DNA of 13,510 nt from CAMLHP01 sp035759745 (GTDB lineage Bacteria; Gemmatimonadota; Gemmatimonadetes; Gemmatimonadales; GWC2-71-9). The notes under the pieces are model-generated. The model ran no database searches. It saw nothing but the letters and a program-made list of their open reading frames with translations, and was not told where the DNA came from. Every line of letters starts with the position of its first letter. Position 1 is the stretch's first letter. A program made the position numbers and the translations under genes. Shown piece after piece: positions 1 to 6,486 of the stretch. The stretch lies in NCBI GenBank assembly GCA_035759745.1, contig DASTUF010000079.1, positions 1-13,510 of the forward strand. The letters are read 5' to 3'.

Positions 1-933
1 CCCGATGGGGATCCCCCATCCGTGCCTCAGTTCCGGCGGCGCTATCGCGGCATAGATCAGCGCCGGCAGGATGATGCCGCCCGCAGCGGCTATCACCGGC
101 AGCGCGCCGGATCGGAAGCTCGACAGGTGGCCCACGGTGAACTCGCGCTTGATCTCGAGCCCGACCACGACGAAGAAGAGCGTCAACAGCCCGTGGTTCA
201 CCCAGTCGAGCAGGCTGAGGTCGAGTGATGAGCTGCCCCACCGAATCCCCAGCACCGTGTCCCACCACGACAGGAATGCCGGCCCCACCGGCGAGTTGCT
301 CAGCACCAGCGCCAGCACCGTCGCCAGAGCCAGCAGGAGTCCCGAGGACGGCCCCCACCGCACGAACTCGAACGCAGCAGCCTGGATCCGGTGCCCCAGC
401 GACCCGAGCATGGCGTCGGCCAGCGAGCTCTCGTCCCAGGTGCCGGTATAGCGGCGCCCGTTGATGAAGAACGTGGGCGTGACGATCGCCCCGGTGCGCC
501 GGGCCCCCTCCGCGTCTTCCTGCACCCGCCTCTCGGCGGCCGCGAGCGCCTCCGCGTTGGTGGCGTCGCGCGGGGGCAGGCCGAAGTCGCGCGCCACCTG
601 TTCCAGGTCGCCGGCCATGAATACCGGCCCCCGTTCCATCAGCGCCTCGTGCACCTCCCAGAAGTGACCGGTAGTCGCGGCAGCATACTCGGCCATCTCC
701 GCGGCCCGCACCGCCTCCTCGCTGCCGGTGACGGGCAGGTGCCGAAACACGTACCGCATCCGGTCCCCGAACCTGCTGCGCAAAGCTTCGACCACGGAAT
801 GCACCGCGTGGCAGCTGGGGCACGCGTAGCTGCCATACTCGACCAGCGTCATCTCGGCGCCGGCCGGCCCGAGAACGTGATCGCGGTTGGTGTCAACCGG
901 AAGGCCGAGGCTGCTGGGCCTCGTATTCAGCAT
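1..933 (-). CDS. nhaA: DsbA/thioredoxin-like domain fused to Na+/H+ antiporter NhaA (partial, 3' end outside window)
   Basis: The frame is open from an ATG at 933 to the window edge (311 residues), with an in-frame TGA nine codons upstream. Residues 1-175 resemble the DsbA/Thioredoxin_4 fold: a DHVLGP segment, then TLVEYGSYACPSC with redox cysteines C38 and C41, and a cis-proline-type TPTFFING near residues 152-159. From about residue 190 a membrane helix begins, followed by NHGLLTLFFVVVGLEIKREF (about 242-262) and an ALPVIAAAGG...GWGIP stretch, which are conserved early NhaA segments. NhaA exports Na+ in exchange for protons at the inner membrane; its transport aspartates would lie beyond the edge and cannot be checked. 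The start lies 31 nt after the DUF1801 gene with no clear Shine-Dalgarno sequence. NhaA-thioredoxin fusions are known, more familiarly with the redox domain C-terminal; here it is N-terminal. NhaA identity is strong; the role of the redox domain is unknown. Confidence 0.9.
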   Translation of the reverse strand, partial: MLNTRPSSLGLPVDTNRDHVLGPAGAEMTLVEYGSYACPSCHAVHSVVEALRSRFGDRMRYVFRHLPVTGSEEAVRAAEMAEYAAATTGHFWEVHEALMERGPVFMAGDLEQVARDFGLPPRDATNAEALAAAERRVQEDAEGARRTGAIVTPTFFINGRRYTGTWDESSLADAMLGSLGHRIQAAAFEFVRWGPSSGLLLALATVLALVLSNSPVGPAFLSWWDTVLGIRWGSSSLDLSLLDWVNHGLLTLFFVVVGLEIKREFTVGHLSSFRSGALPVIAAAGGIILPALIYAAIAPPELRHGWGIPIG

Positions 934-964
934 GCTTGGCAGTGGGCGCTGGCCGCTTCAAGAC

Positions 965-1402
965 TCACGGCGATTCCTTGCTTCCCCCGCTCCAGCCGGG
1001 CAAGGAAGTAGCCTGCTTCAGCCACTTCACCAGCTGCTCCTCGTCGAAATCGTGCTCGTGAATGTCGATCCAGCGCGCGTTCTTGTCCTTGCCGCCGGGA
1101 GGAACCGGATCCAGCGACGTGCCGTTGAAGAACGTCACCTTCACATAGCGGGTGAACACGTGAAAGCTCAGGAACCATCCCTGCCCCTCGACGCCATAGA
1201 AGGGCGAGTTCCACCGCACGGCCTTGTGTACGTCCGGCACCTGCCGCTCGATCAGCGTATCGAGCTTCCGCCCGATGTCGCGCTTCCACTCCGGCATCGC
1301 CCGAATGTACCCCTGCACGGGAGCGTCACCGTCGGCCTTCGCGATCTGCGGGTTGCCGCCGCTGAGGAGCACCGGCTTTCTGGACGCTTGTTTCTTGCCC
1401 AT
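965..1402 (-). CDS. DUF1801 domain-containing protein
   Basis: This 145-residue soluble protein begins MGKKQASRKP. The ATG at 1402 is chosen because GAGG lies 7 nt upstream and the conserved domain follows; the longer frame upstream reads only antisense-like sequence. Recognisable features of the DUF1801 (YdhG-like) fold are VHKAVRWNSPFYGVEGQ (about residues 58-75), then a GWFLSFHVF strand and a VKVTFFNGTSL strand, and a C-terminal helix DEEQLVKWLKQA. No signal peptide or membrane helix is seen. The biochemical role of the family is not established. It lies 23 nt after the outer-membrane protein gene and 31 nt before the NhaA fusion, so it is probably co-transcribed with them, but the content of the cluster does not suggest a shared pathway. 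Confidence 0.82.
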   Translation of the reverse strand: MGKKQASRKPVLLSGGNPQIAKADGDAPVQGYIRAMPEWKRDIGRKLDTLIERQVPDVHKAVRWNSPFYGVEGQGWFLSFHVFTRYVKVTFFNGTSLDPVPPGGKDKNARWIDIHEHDFDEEQLVKWLKQATSLPGWSGGSKESP

Positions 1403-1425
1403 GAATATTCCTCGGGTTGCAGTTC

Positions 1426-2031
1426 TTACCGAACCGTCACCGCGAAGTTGATCTGGTAGACGGTCGTGATCATATCGTCCACCGTGCCGACCGTGGGGAG
1501 CACGAGGTCGCCATTGGCGGAGTAGTAGACACCGAAGTTGGTCGTCACCGCAATCCCACGATGAATCGGAAGATCCAGGCCCAGGCCGAACGTCAGCGAC
1601 GAGCCGGTCGCCTTGCCGACAATAGCCGGCGCATCCTCGGTCGCCGGCGCGTCCACTGACATGCGGGAGATCCCGACGCCGCCCTTGACGAACACCCCGC
1701 CCTGCCACGGGTACCAGAGCACGACCGGCGAGACAGTGACCTGCCTCAGAATGATCTGGTCGTTGGCGCCGAACTCATCCTCGAGCAGCGAGAACAGCTC
1801 CAGTCCCCAGGCGATTCGATCGGAAAAGGTCGCTCCGCCACGCAGATACCCGGCGCTCCCGTAGATGACAGTGGACTCGGCGCAGTTCGAGCAGTCAATG
1901 TGGATCTTGCCGCCACCACCGCCGGCCTCGATCCACAACCCGGCGCGATACGGCCGCTGCGCCGACACCGGGGCGGCCGCAAGCACCATCAGCAGCAAGG
2001 TCGCCGGGCCCCACCCTGACATCCCGGGCAT
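1426..2031 (-). CDS. Predicted outer-membrane beta-barrel protein
   Basis: The 201-residue product starts at an ATG whose A is the last base of the upstream TGA (TGATG), which suggests translational coupling to the DUF3943 gene; a GTG at 2046 would give five more residues. A signal peptide is clear: a hydrophobic stretch ATLLLMVLAAAPVSA followed by Gln. The mature part alternates polar and hydrophobic residues in short strands with glycine-rich turns (GLWIEAGGGGG, SAGYLRGGATF, GGVFVKGGVGIS, SLTFGLGLDLP) and ends in VYQINFAVTVR, typical of an 8-10-strand barrel. Two cysteines (IDCSNC) lie near the mature N-terminus and could form a disulfide. It could be a general porin-like or OmpA-like barrel; no specific substrate can be assigned. 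Confidence 0.72.
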   Translation of the reverse strand: MPGMSGWGPATLLLMVLAAAPVSAQRPYRAGLWIEAGGGGGKIHIDCSNCAESTVIYGSAGYLRGGATFSDRIAWGLELFSLLEDEFGANDQIILRQVTVSPVVLWYPWQGGVFVKGGVGISRMSVDAPATEDAPAIVGKATGSSLTFGLGLDLPIHRGIAVTTNFGVYYSANGDLVLPTVGTVDDMITTVYQINFAVTVR

Positions 2032-3410
2032 CACTGCAGGTTCCACGCGAGGAACAGGCGCACGTCCGCGAAGTCATGGGTCTCGTCATCGATGCCGGTG
2101 CGCTGGGTGGTCCGGGTCGCAAAATCCGCAGCGAGCCCCACCCCCACATGTCCATCAACCGGGATCTTCGCTTCCAGCCGCGAGAAGCTCACCACGTGGT
2201 TGTTGGAGACACCACTCACCGTGTGCAGATACTCCACCCGGTTGGTGAGCGAGAGATACCGGGTCCGATCCCGCCAGAGCGAGAGGTCGAAACCCAGCCC
2301 GGCCCCGGGACCAAAGGCATAGTCGCGGTCCAGCACCGCGTCCCGCTCGTCGCTCACGGCGCCCATGACGACCAGGTCCCCGGCGAGCCGCCCGTGAATC
2401 AGCCAGTTCCTTCCGAGCGACCGGCGCGCAACGACCCCCACCTCGACGCTCTGGCCGCCGTAGGACACCAGCGGCGTATAGGTGTTGTAGGCGTACCGCT
2501 GAGTGACCGCCAGGGCATAGCGGTGCCGCGACTCGGGCCGATTGAGCTCGGTCTGGTACAGCCGGCCGGTGGCCTCGAGCGCGTTCACGCCTCCGCCCTG
2601 CGGGCTCACCTGCACGTGCACATTGAACACGTCAAACGGTTTGGTGTAGGTCTGGTCCAGCGGATCGCCGTACTCGAAGTCGAACACGAGCGTTCCGCAG
2701 ACCTGCTTGCACCCGGAAGCGCTGTCGGTGAATACTCGCCGGGCACCCGCCTGGAAGATGATGTCGAGCGCGCTCGGGTCGTGCTCGGAAGGGTTGCTGC
2801 GGACCCCCTTCCACTGGCCACGCACCAGGCGATTGATTCCCGTCACCGGGTTGATCAGTGTGGCCAGGACCTCGCGCATCACCCGCTCGCCGCCGGTGGC
2901 CTGTTCGTCGCGAATGGTCATCGCGACCCGATGGGTCATCTCACCGAGCGCAATCCCGCCAAGGGTGGTCATGAAGAAGTCGTTCAGGGAAGGGCGATTG
3001 ACCTCGCCGAAGTACTCCCACGTCCACGACCCGAGAAAGGCAAGCGGCACCGACTCCAGGAAGGTGAGGCAGTTGGACCGACCCGCATTGAAGTAGGTGC
3101 TGCCGTGGATGGGATGGGCGAGCATGTTGGTCGCGAACGAGTTCTCGTCCCATTCCCAGCCGAACTGCAGGTTGCGGGACCAGCTCTCGACATTGACCCG
3201 CTGGGTCTCCATCCCAAGCAGCCACGCGTCGACGCGGTTGACGGCGAGGTTGACGCCGAGCGCTTCGCCGATGGCCACGGAAGTCTGGCGTGGTGTGCAC
3301 TCGGAGGCCGGTTGCGGGGCAGCGACCTGGGCAACAGCGGTGGCCGGCAGCATCAGTCCGACTTGCCAGGCGGCCGCCAGTAGCCGGGACCTGCGGGCGC
3401 GAGCAGCCAT
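2031..3410 (-). CDS. DUF3943 family exported protein
   Basis: The 459-residue product has an N-terminal signal peptide (RARRSRLLAAAWQVGLMLP, cleavage likely after AVAQ). Residues 85-160 carry the DUF3943 pattern: NMLAHPIHGSTYFNAGRSN, an FLGSWTWEYFGE segment, then PSLNDFFMTTLGGIALGEMTHR. The C-terminal half (about 215-459) is rich in amphipathic strands and ends DVRLFLAWNLQ, which suits an outer-membrane beta-barrel. A CKQVC pair lies near residue 240. Function is unknown for the family; location in or at the outer membrane is inferred. The ATG at 3410 has no obvious Shine-Dalgarno sequence but is the only start that preserves the signal peptide. It is the first gene of the leftward cluster and is coupled to the next barrel gene by the TGATG overlap, so the two may be assembled together. 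Confidence 0.8.
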   Translation of the reverse strand: MAARARRSRLLAAAWQVGLMLPATAVAQVAAPQPASECTPRQTSVAIGEALGVNLAVNRVDAWLLGMETQRVNVESWSRNLQFGWEWDENSFATNMLAHPIHGSTYFNAGRSNCLTFLESVPLAFLGSWTWEYFGEVNRPSLNDFFMTTLGGIALGEMTHRVAMTIRDEQATGGERVMREVLATLINPVTGINRLVRGQWKGVRSNPSEHDPSALDIIFQAGARRVFTDSASGCKQVCGTLVFDFEYGDPLDQTYTKPFDVFNVHVQVSPQGGGVNALEATGRLYQTELNRPESRHRYALAVTQRYAYNTYTPLVSYGGQSVEVGVVARRSLGRNWLIHGRLAGDLVVMGAVSDERDAVLDRDYAFGPGAGLGFDLSLWRDRTRYLSLTNRVEYLHTVSGVSNNHVVSFSRLEAKIPVDGHVGVGLAADFATRTTQRTGIDDETHDFADVRLFLAWNLQ

Positions 3411-3574
3411 CGGCTTGCCGCGCGAAGGGCCTCCACCGCCCCGTTCGCTCCCCGTGACCGTACCCGCCTTTCATGCCTGTGCCGGAGTGTCCTCGGCGCC
3501 CTTCAGCGGGTCACCAGCATGCAAGTTGTGGCTCTCATCGGGCCCCGGCAAACAGCGGAGCGCACCGCTGCCCC

Positions 3575-3604
3575 TTGACACATTATTACGGTGCGCCGTA
3601 ATAT
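3575..3604 (+). promoter_or_regulatory. Sigma-70-type promoter for membrane protein/MarR pair
   Basis: A perfect -35 hexamer TTGACA (3575-3580) is followed by an 18-nt spacer and TAATAT (3599-3604) as the -10. This AT-rich patch stands out in a GC-rich window and points toward the ATG at 3631, giving a short leader that contains the AGAGGT ribosome-binding site (3621-3626). Confidence 0.8.
3584..3603. promoter_or_regulatory. Probable MarR operator (perfect inverted repeat)
   Basis: TATTACGG (3584-3591) and CCGTAATA (3596-3603) are exact reverse complements separated by TGCG. The palindrome fills the spacer and overlaps the -10 box, so a bound dimer would block RNA polymerase. Symmetry, size and position fit a MarR-family site, and the MarR gene is the second gene of the transcript. 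That the downstream MarR protein binds here is inference. Confidence 0.75.
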
Positions 3605-3630
3605 ATGGTTCACCGTGTACAGAGGTACCC

Positions 3631-4080
3631 ATGCCAACCTGGTCCCTGATCCTCCTTGCCGCGTCCACCGGCCTCGCGCTGATGTCCCTGGGTGGCGGCG
3701 CCTATGAGTTCCTCGTCGTCGACCCCGCCTGGCCCGCGCGGCCCGACATCATCCAGCCCGGTCGGGGCGGCATATCTCGGCGGCGCTTCTGGATCCCGGC
3801 CCACACGGCGTTCGAGCTGACGCTCCTTGCCTCGCTCGTGACGCTGTGGGATACCCCGGTGCGCGCGGCGCTGCTCGTTGCCCTCGCGGCCCACGGGCTG
3901 ATGCGCCTCTGGTCCGCCTTCGACTTCATCCCGAAGGCCCTGTTGTTCGAACGCGCCGACCCGTCGGCGATCAACGCCAACGCCGCGCGGCGGTGGAGCC
4001 GCCGCAGCCTGGGGCGGCTCCCGCTCGATCTCGTGACCTGCACCTCGATGATGACCGCGCTTGTGAGGACCGCGACGTGA
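3631..4080 (+). CDS. Four-helix integral membrane protein of unknown function
   Basis: The 149-residue product starts at the ATG at 3631, five nt after the GAGG of an AGAGGT site; the longer upstream frame lacks coding character and crosses the promoter. Likely membrane helices lie at about residues 4-24, 55-73, 77-97 and 131-146. Between helices 1 and 2 is a polar loop, YEFLVVDPAWPARP followed by IIQPGRGGISRRRFWIPAH. After helix 3 comes RLWSAFDFIPKALLFERADP, then an Arg-rich segment RRWSRRSLGRLP before the last helix. I do not recognise a characterised family. The stop overlaps the start of the MarR gene (GTGA), so it is probably the repressor's regulated partner; a role in stress or small-molecule response would be a guess. 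Confidence 0.82.
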   Translation: MPTWSLILLAASTGLALMSLGGGAYEFLVVDPAWPARPDIIQPGRGGISRRRFWIPAHTAFELTLLASLVTLWDTPVRAALLVALAAHGLMRLWSAFDFIPKALLFERADPSAINANAARRWSRRSLGRLPLDLVTCTSMMTALVRTAT

Positions 4081-4577
4081 GCGAGCCGGCGCCCAGCCGA
4101 CACCGGCGCACGCTCCTCGACGAGCTTGCGCGAGTCGGTCGCGAGAACAGCGATGCCACCGTGCTCTTCCATGCGGGCGTCGCCAGCCTGCTTGGCCTCC
4201 ACGCCACCGACTACAAGGTGCTGGGGATGCTCGAGCGGACGGGGCCCATGAGCGCTGGCGAGATCGCGCGCCGGTCCGGACTCGCGGCGGCATCGGTCAC
4301 GAATCTCATCGACCGTCTCGAGCACAAGGGTTTCATACGCCGCGTGAAGGATCCGGCTGATCGCCGGCGCACCATCGTGGAGACCGTCGTGGACCGCGTC
4401 GCCGGAGCCAGAGCGCTCTTCGCTTCCACCCGGCGCTCCCTCGCCCGCCTCTATGATCGCTACCCCGACCGCGACCTCGCCGTCATCGCGGATTTCCTGC
4501 AGCGGAACGCCGAGCGCTTGCGCATCGAGACGGGTAAGCTTGCCACCGGCGGATCCGGTCAGGAACGGGAGCCCTGA
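4077..4577 (+). CDS. MarR-family transcriptional regulator
   Basis: The 166-residue protein starts at GTG 4077, overlapping the preceding stop by 4 nt, with GAGG 8 nt upstream. A winged helix-turn-helix spans about residues 43-105: TDYKVLGMLERTGPMSAGEIARRSGL, recognition helix AAASVTNLIDRLEHKGFI, and the wing RRVKDPADRRRT with the family's DP.DRR motif. Flanking helices (about 10-40 and 110-150) would form the dimer interface. MarR proteins are usually ligand-responsive repressors acting on palindromes in their own promoter, and such a palindrome lies at 3584-3603. The C-terminal tail GGSGQEREP is low-complexity. It converges on etfA, whose stop lies 33 nt away. The family assignment is firm; ligand and regulon are unknown. 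Confidence 0.92.
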   Translation: MSEPAPSRHRRTLLDELARVGRENSDATVLFHAGVASLLGLHATDYKVLGMLERTGPMSAGEIARRSGLAAASVTNLIDRLEHKGFIRRVKDPADRRRTIVETVVDRVAGARALFASTRRSLARLYDRYPDRDLAVIADFLQRNAERLRIETGKLATGGSGQEREP

Positions 4578-4584
4578 AGCGGAA

Positions 4585-4606
4585 CGGCGCTCCACCTGGC
4601 GCGCCG
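4585..4606. terminator. Weak stem-loop between convergent MarR and etfA genes
   Basis: CGGCGC (4585-4590) and GCGCCG (4601-4606) can form a 6-bp GC stem with a 10-nt loop in the 33-nt gap between the two convergent stops. There is no U-tract on either strand, so intrinsic termination is uncertain. Confidence 0.3.
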
Positions 4607-4609
4607 TCG

Positions 4610-4630
4610 CTCACTTCTCACTTCTCACTC
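4610..4630. repeat. Heptamer array, unit CTCACTT (x3)
   Basis: Three 7-bp units lie head to tail: CTCACTT, CTCACTT, CTCACTC. The array encodes the last residues and the stop of etfA (VRSEK-stop on the minus strand). Confidence 0.8.
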
Positions 4631-5630
4631 GCTTCACCGCCTCCGTCAGCGCCGGCACGATCTCGAACAAATCCCCCACGATCCCGTAATCCGCCACCTT
4701 GAAGATCGGCGCGTCCTTGTCGCGGTTGATCGCCACGATCGTCCGCGACGTCCGCATCCCTGCCAGGTGCTGGATCGCTCCCGAGATCCCCACCGCCACA
4801 TACAGGTCCGGACTCACCAGCCGCCCCGTCTGCCCGATCTGGTCCGCCGGGTTCCGCCAGCCATCGTCGGTCACCGCCCGCGTCGCACCGACGGCGGCGT
4901 TCCCGAACGCCGCCGCCAGGTCCTCCACCAGCTTGAAGTTCTCCTTGGCCTTGAGCCCCCGCCCGCCCGACACGATCACCGGCGCCTCGCCCAGGTCCAG
5001 CGCATCGCCCCCCGCCTCCTCCGTCCGCACCACCCGCGCCTTCGATGCTGACGGATCGTCGGCAAGCTGCGTGCTTTGCACCTTGACCCCTGACCCCTGA
5101 TCCCTGAACCCTGACCCCTCGACCGCGCCCGGCCGAAGACTGATGACCGCAGGACTCGCGGTGAGCCGGAGCGACACGATCGCCTTGCCCGCATACACCG
5201 GATGCCGCACCGTGACCGCATCGCCACTGAACTCGAACCCCGTCACGTCCGACGCCAGCGGTACCTCGAGCAACGCCGCCACCCGCGGCGCCAGGTCGCG
5301 CCCTTCCACCGACGCCGAGAAGAAGGCGGCCCGCGCGCCGGTGGACTTGATCAGCGCCGCCGCCGTCGCCGCCAGCGACTCGGCGTCATAGTGCTTCAGC
5401 CCGTCGTGCTCAACAACATGTACTACGTCCGCACCACATTGACCCAGTTCCCCAGCCTTGGCACCGATCCCTGCAGGGCCAGCCAATAGCACGTGTACCT
5501 TCGACCCATCAGCGTTATCAGCAGTTCCCTCCGCGTCATCTGCGGACTGCCTTGCCGCGCGAAGGGCCTCGAACGCCACCTTGCGCAGCTCCCCGCTTCG
5601 CGCCTCGGCGAATGCGAACATCGTCGCCAT
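4611..5630 (-). CDS. etfA: Electron transfer flavoprotein subunit alpha
   Basis: The 339-residue product pairs with EtfB to carry electrons from acyl-CoA dehydrogenases to ETF-quinone oxidoreductase. The start chosen is the ATG at 5630 (MATMFAFAEARSGELRKVAFEAL), which touches the etfB stop as TGATG; a GTG one codon upstream is also possible. The N-terminal alpha/beta domain runs to about residue 165. The FAD-binding C-terminal domain is unmistakable: VSGGRGLKAKENFKLVEDLA, then GATRAV, QIGQTGRLVSPDLYVAVG, ISGAIQHLAGM and FKVADYGIVGDLFEIVPALTEA. Two stretches are odd. Residues 29-42 are a 7-residue repeat (SADDAEG/TADNADG). Residues about 170-183 in the interdomain linker (EGSGFRDQGSGVK) are encoded by a heptamer array. 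The extreme C-terminus also comes from a heptamer array. The core motifs are intact, so the protein should be functional. Confidence 0.96.
   Translation of the reverse strand: MATMFAFAEARSGELRKVAFEALRAARQSADDAEGTADNADGSKVHVLLAGPAGIGAKAGELGQCGADVVHVVEHDGLKHYDAESLAATAAALIKSTGARAAFFSASVEGRDLAPRVAALLEVPLASDVTGFEFSGDAVTVRHPVYAGKAIVSLRLTASPAVISLRPGAVEGSGFRDQGSGVKVQSTQLADDPSASKARVVRTEEAGGDALDLGEAPVIVSGGRGLKAKENFKLVEDLAAAFGNAAVGATRAVTDDGWRNPADQIGQTGRLVSPDLYVAVGISGAIQHLAGMRTSRTIVAINRDKDAPIFKVADYGIVGDLFEIVPALTEAVKRVRSEK
5083..5117. repeat. Heptamer array inside etfA, unit CTGACCC (x5)
   Basis: Five 7-bp units: TTGACCC, CTGACCC, CTGATCC, CTGAACC, CTGACCC. In the etfA mRNA they are G-rich (GGGTCAG type), with five tracts of three or four G. 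They are read through without a stop in the linker between the two ETF-alpha domains. Confidence 0.85.
5505..5546 (-). repeat. Two degenerate 21-nt tandem units within etfA
   Basis: On the coding strand, 5546-5526 encodes SADDAEG and 5525-5505 encodes TADNADG. About 14 of 21 bases match. The unit length is a multiple of three, so the frame is kept. It falls in the loop between the first helix and the next strand (KVHVLLAG). Confidence 0.6.
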
Positions 5631-6379
5631 CACAGCACCTTCGCTTCGGTCTGGAGTAGCCGCACCAGTTCGGGGACCGCGTCGGCTCCCTCACCCACGA
5701 TCCGCCCCGGCGCCCGCTCCGGCGGCAGCTGCATCTGTTCCACCGTGAGCCGGATGTCGCCCAGCGCCGCCGGCTTCACGTCGATCGGCTTCTTTTTCGC
5801 CGCCATGATGCCCTTGAGCGCCGGAAGCCTCGGCCGCGCAATACCCTCATCGATCGTCAGCACAGCCGGAAGCGCGAACTCCACTACCTCGACTGCGCCC
5901 TCCAGCGCCCGCCTGGCGGTGCCCTTGCCGTCGGCGATCTCCAGTTGCGAAATCGCGCTCACGCAAGGCAACCCCAGCAGCGTCGCCGTCATCACGCCCA
6001 CCGCACCCGCCGCGGAGTCGGTGGCCTGCCGGCCGAAGAGGATCAGGTCGTAGCCCCCATCCTTGAGCTCGGCCGCCAGCGCCGTCGCGATGGCGAAATT
6101 GTCGAACGGCACCGAGTCGGCCCTCAGCTGCACAGCGCGGTCCACCCCCATGCTCAGTGCCTTGCGCAGCTGCTCCTGCGCCGCGTCAGCGCCGAGCGTG
6201 ATCACCACCGTCTCGCCCCCATGCTGTTCCACCAGCTTGAGCGCCACCTCGACCGCGTAGCCGTCAAAGTCGCTGATGTCATGCTTGAGCCCGGTAGCAT
6301 TGAGCGACTTGCCATCGGCTGCGATGGAGAAGCGCATCTCGGTGTCGGGGGTGCGTTTGATGAGGATGGCGATCTTCAT
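5630..6379 (-). CDS. etfB: Electron transfer flavoprotein subunit beta
   Basis: The 249-residue product begins MKIAILIKRTPDTEMRFSI at the ATG at 6379. The longer open frame upstream only translates the repeat array (NPQPLTPSP-like) and is not part of the protein. EtfB diagnostic segments are HDISDFDGYAVEVALKL (about 34-50), the nucleotide (AMP) binding region DLILFGRQATDSAAGAVGV, and the recognition-loop region RPRLPALKGIMAAKKKPIDV that contacts partner dehydrogenases. The stop overlaps the etfA start, as expected for an obligate heterodimer. The 5' side is unusual: the start codon is preceded within 4 nt by a heptamer array that is C-rich in the transcript, leaving no Shine-Dalgarno sequence. 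A plus-strand gene separates it from the dehydrogenase that would otherwise be its operon leader. Confidence 0.96.
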   Translation of the reverse strand: MKIAILIKRTPDTEMRFSIAADGKSLNATGLKHDISDFDGYAVEVALKLVEQHGGETVVITLGADAAQEQLRKALSMGVDRAVQLRADSVPFDNFAIATALAAELKDGGYDLILFGRQATDSAAGAVGVMTATLLGLPCVSAISQLEIADGKGTARRALEGAVEVVEFALPAVLTIDEGIARPRLPALKGIMAAKKKPIDVKPAALGDIRLTVEQMQLPPERAPGRIVGEGADAVPELVRLLQTEAKVL

Positions 6380-6382
6380 GCA

Positions 6383-6412
6383 GGGGCTGGGGGTTAGGGG
6401 TTGGGGGTTGGG
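6383..6412. repeat. Heptamer array upstream of etfB, unit GGGGTTG (x4)
   Basis: Units GGGGCTG, GGGGTTA, GGGGTTG, GGGGTTG are followed by a partial GG. The G-rich strand is the plus strand, with five G-tracts of three to five and 2-3-nt spacers, a good G-quadruplex pattern. It begins 3 nt upstream of the etfB ATG and is inverted relative to the array at 6830-6870. Confidence 0.88.
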
Positions 6413-6486
6413 AGGCGGCACTAAAGCGATACGCGCCCGGCATATTCCGGTGGGCACAATCGCAGGCATTGAGTCACTTTGGCTTC

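Larger units (their letters stand above)
3411..3630. other. Divergent intergenic region
   Basis: This 220-nt gap lies between the leftward DUF3943 gene and the rightward membrane-protein/MarR pair. The right end holds the rightward promoter and operator described separately. A further inverted repeat, CAGCGG (3553-3558) and CCGCTG (3565-3570) with a 6-nt loop, lies directly upstream of the -35 box. I see no convincing promoter for the leftward genes and no RNA gene. Confidence 0.5.

Noticed and set aside
2076..3383. 435-codon plus-strand open frame opposite the DUF3943 gene
   Set aside because: Shadow frame; composition is non-protein-like and the minus strand has a signal peptide and a recognised domain.
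3702..4595. 297-codon minus-strand open frame opposite the membrane protein and MarR genes
   Set aside because: Overlaps two genes that have a promoter, ribosome-binding site and family motifs; no motifs of its own.
6383..6412. Telomere-like end or chromosome terminus from GGGGTTA/GGGGTTG units
   Set aside because: The array is internal, short, and flanked on both sides by ordinary genes, with inverted counterparts nearby.
6380..6469. N-terminal extension of EtfB upstream of MKIAIL
   Set aside because: The extra residues only translate the heptamer array and flanking non-coding DNA; EtfB proteins start at the MKIA strand.
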